DNA from: Poecilobothrus nobilitatus
Lineage: Eukaryota > Arthropoda > Insecta > Diptera > Dolichopodidae
Assembly (NCBI GenBank): GCA_947095535.1
Contig: OX352774.1
Coordinates: forward strand, 8,184,001-8,248,000
Direction: 5' to 3'
DNA length: 64,000 nt
Shown here: piece after piece, positions 34,970 through 45,419 of the stretch
How the letters are laid out: every line of letters begins with the position of its first letter
Position numbering within the stretch: the first letter of the stretch is position 1
Notes under the pieces: model-generated
What the model was told of the DNA's origin: nothing
The model's input: only the letters and a program-made list of their open reading frames with translations
Database searches by the model: none
Position numbers and translations under genes: made by a program

Positions 34970-36640
34970 AGAGTTAGTTCATATAGTTGGTTTAAAATTT
35001 AAATTTTGCCTTTCAACTAGACAAACTGTAGTAATTTGTTTAAAAAATTAAAAAGATACAAAAATTAAAGTTTAAACATTATATTTTTACGACTTTTCTT
35101 AATTATATAACGTTTTAATTATATAGCGTTTTCCTTAAAATAGCAATCGATTTTGTACTCTAAGCCGTTCAACACATGTTTACAGTAATTTGAATTTTGT
35201 ATCGATATTTCAAAAGCCGATATTATTTCTTTTATGACTGCATAGTAAATCAAGATTTTCTTCTTCGACGAATCCTTTATTTTTACTAGATTTTCTTTCT
35301 GCAAATTTGGAAAAAATAGACCCCGGCAACTATACAAAACTAAACTTAAAAAAAAAATATGGTAAACAAAAATGCCAGTTTCAGGGATCATATAACTGTA
35401 GCTTTTCTTATTTCTTCTTAAAAATGTTTAGGATTTCCAATTAAAGTTGGTGGTTAAATAGATAAAAATTGAAAAAGTCAAGATGTATTAGATTCGTCAA
35501 GCTCATTTAAAAAAAAAAACCCCCTTAACATCTAAATAAATTAATTGATATTATAATATATGTATAAGCATTAATGTCAAAAGTTAAAAATTCTAAATAC
35601 TACAGAAATATGCATAGAAATGAAATGACATTTAAGGTAAATCTTTAATATTATTAATAAATTAAATGTATGTCCCTATAGGTTTACGATGATAAAGTTA
35701 ACAATTTAATTCACTAGTCGAAGTACTAATTACAGTACAACTGAATCGTCACATTCTGTTAAAAGCTTTAGAATAGTAAAACTTTTCACATCATTACTTC
35801 TATACTTATTTCCGTTTCTGATTTACAGTGGCTCACCCTTAAAAAAAAAAAGCTCGATTAAAATTTAAAGAAATGTAGTTACGTATTTTTGAAAAATGTT
35901 TACCGGCTTATTGTTTATATTTGTTTGTTTTTTTTTTTTATGTTACTACCGCCCTGAATAGGGTATTGGAAAGAAAAAATGATTTTCTCTTAGTTTCTTT
36001 AACTAATTCTCATTCTAATAAAAGGTTAATTAGTTAATGGCGTATTGTTTTTAATCTTTATCCGAATGTTTTCATATAGGTATTAGAATAGAACTATTCC
36101 TATATTGTATATAAACTTGACTGATTAAAGGAAGTCTAAATATAATGAAGTATTCAATAATGGATCAAATTATTATTCATTTCGTTAATTGATAAAAGTC
36201 CACATGCTAATTATGTTTCTGTTTGGCCCTTTTTTCTTTTATCTTACTATTACAAAAGAAATTTCCAGATAGGTATACCTATATATAGAATTTCTTACAA
36301 AATACAGAAATTAAAGTTAAATTTACAAAGTTTTAAGGAAACTTTTAAGAGTATCTTTTTTTTTTAAACCTAAATTAAAATTAAGATTTTGAAGATTTTT
36401 AAAATCTGATGGAAATAAAATCTTAATTTTTCATTGTAATTTTATTTGTTTTTTTTTTTTTTTTTGTTATTTATTGCAAGAGTTAAGATGATGAAATTCT
36501 ATCTTTACTTAAACTAATCTTTACTTCAACTTTTAAATGAAACAGTGCGGATAAGCGTCTGGAAAAGATATTTATAACAAAATCTCCTATTTTCAAGCGT
36601 AAAATTAAAAATTTAAGGTATTCATACTACACGCTTTTAA
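34970..36640. other. Intronic stretch without recognised features
   Basis: A+T-rich sequence with runs near 35510-35521 and 36447-36465. The reverse-strand open frame at 35119-35391 (90 codons) has no recognised domain and is not counted as a gene. Confidence 0.45.
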
Positions 36641-36652
36641 AATTCATAGTAT

Positions 36653-37408
36653 GGCGCCAGTTAAGCTATCATTGAAATGCTTTCGGAAAAAACGTTTCAT
36701 TGAAAAGTTATACTTTTTTCCGTTTAAGCGATTATAGTAATCAGAGAAAACTGTCTGTCAAATGGCAAATGACAATAATGATGACAAAATAAAAATAAAT
36801 GTAATTTAAATTATTATTAGCGTTATTTCGATGTTGTCAAAATAAAGGGTACTAATGGTAGAAAATGGTACTAATAAAGAATAAAAAAAGATTTTTTTAT
36901 TTAATAATGAGATTGGCTGAATTGAGAAGAATAGTATAAGTAAAATAGTAAAGTATAAAGTATAAATTTTCTAGAATTAATTTTTCTTGTTTCCTTTTTT
37001 TGAAATTTCCATTTTAAAACTAAACTTAAACAAAATAATAAAAAAACAAAATTTTAAGTCTAAATTCATTAAAATACAAAATCATAATGAGATATATCAA
37101 GAATTGCATCAGAATATTTTTCAATGAGAAACTGAAATGGGAAGAAATGAAACATATGTCATTGTAACAATTTTGTTGCATTAGTAAAATTACTGATCAG
37201 TTGTTTAGGAAAATAATTACCAATCCGGAAAATTGATTTTTTTTTTTAATATTTCACTTAAAATTTAAAAATTCGTAGCAGAATTTATTCTTTAGAAATT
37301 ATTTAATCATTAAATCAACACTTTTGTTAAATTTTATATGTCTTTGCTGAAAAAAATTGAAAATAAACATTTTCCGGAAGTATTTCAATGATAGCTATAA
37401 CTGGCGCC
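36653..37408. mobile_element. 756-bp element with ~38-bp terminal inverted repeats and TAT duplication
   Basis: The left end GGCGCCAGTTAAGCTATCAT then TGAAATGCTTTCGGAAAA is matched by the reverse of the right end, GGCGCCAGTTATAGCTATCA then TTGAAATACTTCCGGAAAA. The difference is one indel and about three substitutions. The bases flanking the ends are TAT on both sides (36650-36652 and 37409-37411), a likely 3-bp target duplication. No transposase is encoded. A 3-bp duplication would fit PIF/Harbinger or CACTA superfamilies, but the ends match neither clearly. Confidence 0.75.
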
Positions 37409-37419
37409 TATCTTATCTT

Positions 37420-39660
37420 ATTCCAAACCGTTTTAATATTTTATGATCACCTTTTTGAGGAAATCCTCTTTTTTCAAATATGCTGTTTCTTACAATTTTT
37501 GTAAAAGTTATTTTTTTTTTTTAATCTAAGCTCTGAAATTTATCTGAACTGTATGAATTTCAGAAATTTATTGAAAATTTAAATATTTAAAGTAACTACA
37601 TAAGTATTCAAATTAAACTCTAAGATCAGAAATATCAAACATAGAAACAGTCAGACCAGTTATTTTTCTTACCTACCAAAATCTACTTTTTCTACTTCTT
37701 TTTTTTTTTAAAGCGCCGCTGTGTGTTGTTTATTGTTTTAAGAAAAAATTTTTTTTTGTATTGAAGGATAAAATGATGAAATGATGAGAAAAACAAAAAA
37801 AAAAAATCGATAAGAGTGTGTTGCATTTTATTGAAATTTTTCTGAAATAAAAAAGTAACAACATTTCATTATTGTTGACTGTGTTGTTTATTGTTTACTT
37901 TAGTTTCAAGGCAAAATTTAAGTAGGATAAACAACATTTCATAGCAATTTAATAACAAAACAATAATAAATGCATGCAAATATAAAGAAAAAAAAAGAAA
38001 ATTTCAGGAATAATGGAAAAATAGATGCATTTGAAAAATATTTAATGTGAAAAAGCATCACGAACTTAAACCACCATTATCAAAAAAACAAAAAAAAAAA
38101 AGAACAAAAAATGGAACAATTTCAATGTTTATTGAAATGCAATTCGTGATGAAAATAATGTTTCGCAATATTACTTTGATGTGAAATATTGAGGTTTATA
38201 AAATTTCTAGAAAATCATTCAAGGATTGTTATTTAAAAAACAAAAAAAAGAATTTTTTTTTTTATTGAAAAATTGCTACACAAATAAAAAAGGAAATCCA
38301 ACATAGTTTTGTTTTAAGTCTTCTGTTAATGAAAAGGTCTGACCAAATCTTTTTATATTTTAAAGAGGTTTTTTTTTAATAAAAATACTTGACGGATCTT
38401 TCTTTTTTTCTTTTCTTTCTCTAAAACTATGTGATATCCTAAATTAACTAATTGTCTGCGTTTGATATGTCTATGCAATTTGTGGGTGAATGTGTGTAAC
38501 TTATATGCCATTTTGCAAATCTTCAATTTTAAGATTTGTACATTTTGTTGAAATAGAAATGCAGTAGAAATGCTGCAGTCAAACATATAAGAAATGTATT
38601 GTAAATTGTACTTTTTGATAAGAAAATTGGATCTCGCAACGCAATCACAAGCTGTATGGGTCATTATCGGCATTAAAAAATCTTGCCATATTTATCACAT
38701 ATAAACAACAAAACAAGAATAAAAAGTTTAAGATTAGCTGTCTGATATGGAGATATGGATCTGAGAAGCTTTTTCCGTTAGAGTGATGTCATAGTGGTAT
38801 AAATTATAGGGAAATTTAGCCAATTTTTCAAATAAAATGTATTGAAAAGTCTGGCTAAACCTTTCATTTGACGCAAATTTGTTTTTTTTACTATTGATAT
38901 AAAGAGTTAATTGATTTGTTTTATTTTTTGAATTAAGTTTGCGCCCTCATGTCCTTTGAATATTGAATGGTAAATAACAAAAACCAATATCTTTTCTTTT
39001 ATTTTGAACACAACCTTTAGTTTAACTTTGATACAACTACGAAATATAAAAGTTTAAAAATGAATGAAAAAAAAATATTTTAAAGTTAGAAAATGATGTA
39101 TATCTTAAAACTTTACTTTGATAATTTTTAGATATATCTGTTCTATATAATAATAAAAATACATACATACTTAGTTTTGATTATGAAATAAAATATTTGG
39201 AAATGGAAAAGGAATCCTTAAAAAATATTGAATTATAATAAACCTTTACCCTTTAATAATTTGATAACAATAAAAAGTTGATTTTCAAATCATGTACTTT
39301 TATATAACACCGTTTAGAAGACGTACTTACTATATTTGTATAACTAAAAATTATAATAACCTTGCAAAAAAAAAAGGAAAAACAGAAACAATTGCTTCTC
39401 ATTTTGCTTCTCTATGTGCGTTACACGTTTTAGTTATTAAATTTTATTTTTTTTTTTTTTTGAAAGAAAATTTAAAAAGAAATTTAATCAGAAAATATTA
39501 AATTTTGAAATCAGTACTACTTACAGTATCTAACAAAATATTATTATTATTAATGATCATTTCTTTATATTATTTTTCGAAAGAGTGATCCAATTGCATC
39601 TGTCCATCTTAATATTATCTCAAAAACTGGGTCTTACTATATTTATTTACTACGAACTTT
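37420..39660. other. Intronic stretch without recognised genes
   Basis: A+T-rich with poly(A)/(T) runs near 37699-37710, 37797-37806 and 38087-38102. The reverse-strand open frame at 38353-38673 has no recognisable motif. No element ends were identified. Confidence 0.45.
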
Positions 39661-39676
39661 ACAAAAATTTAGTAAA

Positions 39677-39800
39677 AGCCACATAAATGTGAGAAGGAAA
39701 TTGCACAGTCTTTCCTTTCGATAGTAGTAGCTATAAATGTCGTAAGGGAACAGAATACTATCAATTTCATTTGAAGCCCAGGGCATTGGATAAGAGCTTG
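39677..39800 (-). mobile_element. tRNA-derived SINE, copy 3 (partial, diverged)
   Basis: GCCACATAAATGTGAGAAGG, AAATTGCACAGTCTTTCCTT and GCTATAAATGTCGTAAGGG match the 3' part of the copies at 6.3 and 31.2 kb in the same orientation. The tRNA-like end is decayed or missing. The retrotransposon fragment at 39.87 kb follows closely. Confidence 0.6.
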
Positions 39801-39867
39801 AGCTGCGCTTTGAGAACACATCTTCCTAAATTCTCAAATTCAATATTAAGAAGAACTTTTTTAGTTG

Positions 39868-40335
39868 GCCAAAGAGCGGTGGTGTGCAGATGGAACTTGC
39901 AGTATAACCAGCGCCATATGGCCAGATTTGAGTTTAAACGATCCAAATGAATACTTTCGCCCTCTATACCTGAAAAAAAAGATTGGTGTTATTACAGGCT
40001 ATTAATGTGTTATCGGTAAACATGTTAGAAGATTGGGTATAGTCGATCTTTACAGTAGATTTTGCTATTAGAGCATGGAACACATTTTCTGCGTTCGTTC
40101 TAGTCTGTTAAAAAAAGGTAGTTTTTTTCTAAGTATAGTCAGTAGTTTCTTCTTCCAAGATTTAGGTGAGTTACGTGCATAATTCTATAGGGACACTAAA
40201 CACCAACACTGGTCCAAAAGGTTCTTCTACATTTTTGAAGATACATTACGGACCTAAATATCCTTTATAATTACTACTAATGACACTTAACAATTACTGA
40301 CATGTTAGCTCACACTTCATCAACAAAAAAAAATG
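39868..40335 (+). pseudogene. Second-family non-LTR retrotransposon tail
   Basis: One continuous frame reads KERWCADGTCSITSAIWPDL, then KKKIGVITGY, a stop, CVIGKHVRRLGIVDLYSRFC, Y, a stop and SMEHIFCVRS. This aligns with the RW...C...WP...GVITGHC.IGKHA.RLG...EHLLC pattern of Jockey/R1-clade C-termini, with two in-frame stops. FFFQDLGELR follows downstream, then an untranslated segment TTTGAAGATACATTACGGAC and an A-rich end near 40335. It is different from the 3.3/34.5-kb family. A likely 3'-only relative lies at 26.4 kb. Confidence 0.75.
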
Positions 40336-40339
40336 TAAT

Positions 40340-41440
40340 AAATAAAAGTATAGTGGACTTAGTTATACTTAGAATACAATTAAATTAATTTAAGCCTTTT
40401 TCGTTATTCCAAATTTTTTTAATAAATTAATGTAACAAAGTCTTCAATTTTCATGTCCTTCAACTTTATAAAAAATTTTTAATTTATATATGTAGAGCTT
40501 ATGATTTAGAGTACATTTCATCTGAAATATACAAAAATATTTCTCCATTTACAAAATGTAAAGGCTATACAGATAGGAAATCTATATGTTATACAGAATA
40601 CATAGCAGATTACAAGTTAGACTTTATAAATAATAATCAAATTGAAGTTTGTCATATATTTTTTGTTTAATACTAAACGTTTAGTAGTAACAGTAGTGGT
40701 AAGTGTAGTGGTTCTTTTACTGTATTATTTTATTTTCAATATATTGATCAAACTTGTCTCAACAAAAATGTACATGTCCTTGTTATTACTATTCTTTATT
40801 TTATTTCACTTTGCTTGACGTTATAATCAACCTTTAGAATGGATTTTATTTTTTTATTAATATTTATGAATTTTTTTTTTTTAAGACAAAATAATAAAAT
40901 CTGTCATTTTACATGCAAAAAACATTAACAAGTTAATGTTGTAATATTTATGATAGAGTAGTGTTTGAATTTTATTATCATATAGAATTATTTTTTAAAA
41001 TCTGTCAGATTTTTTTTTATTTTTTTGATTTGACATAATTTTTATCAAAATTTAAGTCTCAAACGATACTTTTTCTAATGTTATTCTTAATATACATAAT
41101 ATTTTATTCTTTCGATGATAATGGGTTTTAGTTTCTTTTACATACATACATACTTACTTGTACTAAAAAAAAAAAGAACATACTATAAGAACATATTATT
41201 TAAAAAAAAAAAAAAAACAAATAAAGTATAGTCTCTTGATTTTAATGAATTTTAACTATTTTAGTCTTCTCCAATATATAACATGTTTTATAATACACAA
41301 CAGTTTTTAAGCCTTTCCTAAATTGTTGTTAAGAATGTTTTAAATTTTATTAGTATTATAGCAAAGTAATTTATAAAAAAATGTTTGTAGAAATTAATGT
41401 AAGATTCTTAACAACTTTAAGAATTTTTCTGTATCACATT
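40340..41440. other. Intronic stretch without recognised features
   Basis: A+T-rich; poly(A) runs near 41165-41176 and 41202-41218. No gene or element end was recognised. Confidence 0.5.
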
Positions 41441-41447
41441 CAATTAA

Positions 41448-42056
41448 AGAGACGAGCACGAATCTCGCGCCTTCAAATCTCGTGTCTTAAAATCTCATGT
41501 CTTAAAATCTTGTGTCTTAAAATTTGACGCATGCCAAAATCTGGCAATTTTCATTGCGAAAACAAAACTTTTGGAAAAAGCGGAATACGGTATTTCGTTT
41601 ATAAATTTATAATTTTTCTAATATAAATTGCATTGAAAATATTTTTATAATAATCAGTGGCTGACAAAGAAATACCGGTCAAATTCACTATTCGAAAAAC
41701 ATTTAACTGAAATTCAGTTTTTTGTAACTATAATTTAATATAATGGTTACGATAAAAATCCCTTTTATTTTTAAACTCTTGAGTAATAGTTAGCTTTACA
41801 GAGAAATAATGGAGGTTGCCGCCTCTACACTCTCTCTAAAAAAAATGTTGGAAAATCTGATTTTGTAACCAAATGTAAGATCCTTACCAATTATTTTTGG
41901 CATATAGGTAGTTACATATTTCAATGTCATAAAAATTTAAAATAGTAGAACACAATGCGAAATATCCTGAAACGCGAGATTGTAAAACAAATGATTTTGA
42001 GACACGAGATTTTGACATGCGAAATTTTGAAAAACAGGATTTTGAGACGTAACTTT
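41448..42056. mobile_element. Foldback-like element with arms made of ~16-bp repeats
   Basis: The left arm (about 41450-41530) is a run of AAATCTCGTGTCTTAA, AATCTCATGTCTTAA and AATCTTGTGTCTTAAA units. The right arm (about 41970-42056) carries the same motif on the other strand: GATTTTGAGACACGAG, ATTTTGACATGCGAAATTTT and ATTTTGAGACG. The ~440-bp middle has no open frame. Arms built from short direct repeats in inverted orientation are the hallmark of Foldback elements. A related fragment lies at 27.58 kb. Boundaries are approximate. Confidence 0.6.
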
Positions 42057-42126
42057 TAAGCTTCCATACAGCTTCCTCAGATTAAACAGAATTAATTTGA
42101 TTTTAATTAATATTTTCTAATTTTTG

Positions 42127-42252
42127 GGTCGAATGCATAAAACTGACCTTGAACTCAAATTAAACGTTTTTAAAGAAAGCCGACGAGTTCAAATGAAATT
42201 TTTGTTTGAAAATGGTCGATTTTAGTTCAACCTCAGATTTATGCATTCAACC
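42127..42252. mobile_element. 126-bp MITE with ~40-bp inverted ends
   Basis: The left end GGTCGAATGCATAAAACTGA then CCTTGAACTCAAATTAAACG is matched by the reverse of the right end, GGTTGAATGCATAAATCTGA then GGTTGAACTAAAATCGACC. The arms take up most of the element. No target duplication could be assigned, and no coding potential exists. Confidence 0.65.
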
Positions 42253-42554
42253 GATTATGTGAGCAAAAATTTTCACTTTTAAGCAACTATTTTAAAATTT
42301 AAATAATATAACCTTATTAGGATATAAAAGAATTAAAATAAATTAAAATCAAAATTATTTTGTTACCTTACTTAAGTAGGTACTAGGAATTGTTTTTAAT
42401 TATATAAGTACCTACAAACATACGTATATGTATATATATTATTGCATTTATTAATTTTTAAAAATTTGTACTCTTCTGCTCTTTGATATCGTATTGACAG
42501 ATTCATTATTCATAAAGTATACCAAAATTATATAATATAATATATAATATAAAA

Positions 42555-43040
42555 AACAAGGCAGAATGTAAACCGACGGTTTTTAAAAACGCACATTTCC
42601 AAAAGATAATACAAACTGTTTAGAATTGTGACTTGCACCAAATTTTGAAAATTTCATATAGTAAGAAAAAATGCAAAAATAAAACTTTTTTAAGAAAAAA
42701 ATATAAAAGTAGAGGCTTTAGCTCCCTACCCATTACGGAGCTACAGCCCTTCAAACTTTGAAAAAGCCCTATTTTTAAATAAGTATATATTCCATGTAGT
42801 ATGCGTAGCATTTTTTCAATTTAAAAACGCCATTCGACAGGATTTTGTTTTACCTTTATAAATCAATATCAAAATTATACAATTTTTTTAAATTTAGTAC
42901 TTAAATTTACCGTTTTACCTTCTTTCATAACTCCGGTACGTTTTTTAGATAGGCAGTTGAAATTTTGAGTTCAGAAAGAACTTTGAGAATTAGTATAAGC
43001 TTCCTCAAAAAATTTTAAAATTTTTCATACTTTTTTTTTG
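42555..43040. repeat. Family G copy with inverted interior
   Basis: Starts AACAAGGCAGAATGTAAACC, then GACGGTTTTTAAAAACGCAC, as in the 32.7- and 44.5-kb copies. After about 42700 the sequence runs in reverse relative to them: CATTACGGAGCTACAGCCCT, then TTTGAAAAAGCCCTATTTTT, and the rest aligns backwards with 44890-45150. Either the interior inverted in place or two opposing fragments were joined. Confidence 0.7.
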
Positions 43041-44500
43041 GTTGAAAAAGTACAGCTTTAAAAATCTTTTGTTTTGCATATGCATGCAGGTACCAACTGT
43101 AGGTATGTAACTGTTTCTAAAATTTAGAGCAACCAGTAATTTAAATAAAAAAAATAAAAAAAAAATTGATATCTAACTGTGATTGTATCATACATACATA
43201 CATATGGAGGACGGTACATAAAAATTTTCTATTCTACCCTTTTCAATTTCAAAACAAATACGTACCTACATATATATTTTAATGTATCTATACGTACACA
43301 CAAATATATACATTCATATTTATTTGGTTCGTGCTTTTTTATAATTTATGTGACGTAAATTTGACCAAAAATTTAAAAAATTAAGAAAAAAAAAAAACAT
43401 ACTGTGGTAAAAAATATAATAATATGTATAGGTATGTAATTAATTATATATAAGAAAAACTCGTTATACATAATATATTATAATAAAGTTAGAAATATAT
43501 TAAGTACAAACAAAAATTCGAAACAAAAAAAAAAGCTCAAGGTCATTTGTATTTGAGAGTACACTAATTTTTTTTTATATTAAAAAAAATACAAGCACAA
43601 AAAATTTTTTTGTTGATGATTTCATAAAAAAAATTAATACCACAAAAATAAAAAAGTTCAAAAACAACAACAATTAAATAAAAAAGAAAATAACAAATTT
43701 TAAAGAATAATAATAATACGCATACACAAAAATATACACTTACAAACGAAAATTAAAAATTGATGACAATTTTTCTCTATTCAAAAATTTCTTATAATAC
43801 ATACTTTTAAAATATCTATTTTTTATATGTTAATTAAATATAGCTATGTAAGTATAATAATAAAAAAAAACCTCAAAGTCCAACTAATAGATGTAAATTC
43901 AAAAACGTAGATTAAAAATTTATTCAAAGACAATATAAAATCATAGCAACCGTATTGACTTTGTTTCCGTTCCTTTTACATGAAAATAGAGTAGTTGGGC
44001 TTGAGAGTAGTTGGTAAATGGAACGAAAGTTTTTTGTTGCGTATTCTTTTAACTGATGCTCTACTAAACTTTACGTTTCCACCAATGTATATCCATTATA
44101 TTAAGTAGTTTCACTTACCACGTGACAAAAATTTTCTTGCTAACCCACATAAACATATACAAAAATTTATTGAAATTGTAAAAATTGTATAGTAAAAAAA
44201 TTTTTCATTTCAACGGAAAACACTATAAAAAAAATTATTTGAAATTGAAACATACTAAAATTTAAGTAAATTGAATATTCATTTGGGTGGCCTTCTATAT
44301 ATAACAAGCATTTCAATTTCAGTTATTCCTATAAGTACTAAATGCATTATAATCAATCATAAACAAATTCATTTCGGTGGCATTTAAAATTATATTATAA
44401 AATTTTGTTATACCTTTGTCCTATACACAGTGGATGTGAAACAAAGAAAAATAGATTGTACCTACTTTTGCAAATAGAATTTTTTGTTGTAAAAATATGC
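43041..44500. other. Intronic stretch, mostly featureless
   Basis: A-rich sequence with CATA words near 43193-43205 and 43265-43310. The only recognised item is the very short inverted-repeat element at 43968-44028. Confidence 0.45.
43968..44028. mobile_element. Very short inverted-repeat element, copy 2
   Basis: CGTTCCTTTTACATGAAAAT...GAGAGTAGTTGG...AAATGGAACG parallels 21383-21441. Both start and end with near-inverted GTTCC and GGAAC words, giving two independent copies of a ~60-bp unit. Confidence 0.5.
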
Positions 44501-44513
44501 ATTAGCTTTAGTA

Positions 44514-45350
44514 AACAAGGCAGAATGTAAAACAACGGTTTTCAAAGGCGCACATTTCCTAAAGACAATACAAAGTGTTTAGAATTGTGACTTGCACCAA
44601 AATTTGAAAATTTTCTTTGGATTCCATACAATAAGAAAAAATGTGAAAAATAAAGAGACATTTTCATCAATTTTAAGGGAACTCTACATAATTATGAAAA
44701 ACTATTAACACACGTAAAAATATATTACTGACGCTTTAATTTTTATTTTCCTTGCCGAAGAAAAATTTGTACAGGTGCCTAGTTTGCATGTTGTCTAAAA
44801 ATAGCAAATTTTCAATTTATGAGCCCTAATAGCTAATTTCCATTTTTAAGCCTAAATAGGGGATGGTATAAAAAAAATTTCTGAAGAAACTTATACTAAT
44901 TCTAAAAGTTCTTACTTATCTCAAAATTTTAAGTCCATATCTAAAAATGTGTCGGAGTTATGAAGGAAGAAAAATCAAGCAAAAATTTAGTTTTCACATA
45001 ACAGTAAAAAAAATTGTATAATTTTGGTATTGATTTATAAAGGTAAAAAAACGTCCTATCGAATGACGTTCTTAAATTGAAAAAATGTTATGCAGAAAAT
45101 GAAAAATACACATTTAAAAATAGGGCTTTTTCAAAGTTTAACAGGATGTAGTTCCGTAATGAATGGGACTGCATGAAAAAGTTGTTCTACAAAACTAATA
45201 TTTTATGAGACTTACCCATGTTTAAAATTTCATTTATCTTTAACGCTGTAGAACTTTTGTAAACAGACGGACGGACGGACACAGTGAAACTAATAGGCAC
45301 ATTTTTACAAAAAAATTTCGGAAATGTTGAAAATTTTCTTTTTGGTGACG
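44514..45350 (+). repeat. Dispersed repeat family G, copy at 44.5 kb
   Basis: Collinear with the 32.7-kb copy from AACAAGGCAGAATGTAAAAC to CAGACGGACGGACGGACACA. Landmarks such as AACACACGTAAAAATATATT, AAAAATAGGGCTTTTTCAAA and GTAGTTCCGTAATGAATGGG are in the same order and orientation. No protein is encoded. Confidence 0.7.
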
Positions 45351-45419
45351 ACAGAAAATCCTCTCCACAAAATTAGTTACACCCTAATACAGTATAAAAC
45401 GCATGCTAAATTAAAAAAA

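Noticed and set aside
35119..35391. 90-codon reverse-strand open frame starting MIPETGIF
   Set aside because: No recognisable domain, residue composition follows the local A+T content, and there are no splice or start signals of note. A chance open frame of this length is expected in 64 kb.
38353..38673. 106-codon reverse-strand open frame
   Set aside because: Lys/Ile/Phe-rich with low-complexity stretches and no recognised motif; treated as fortuitous.
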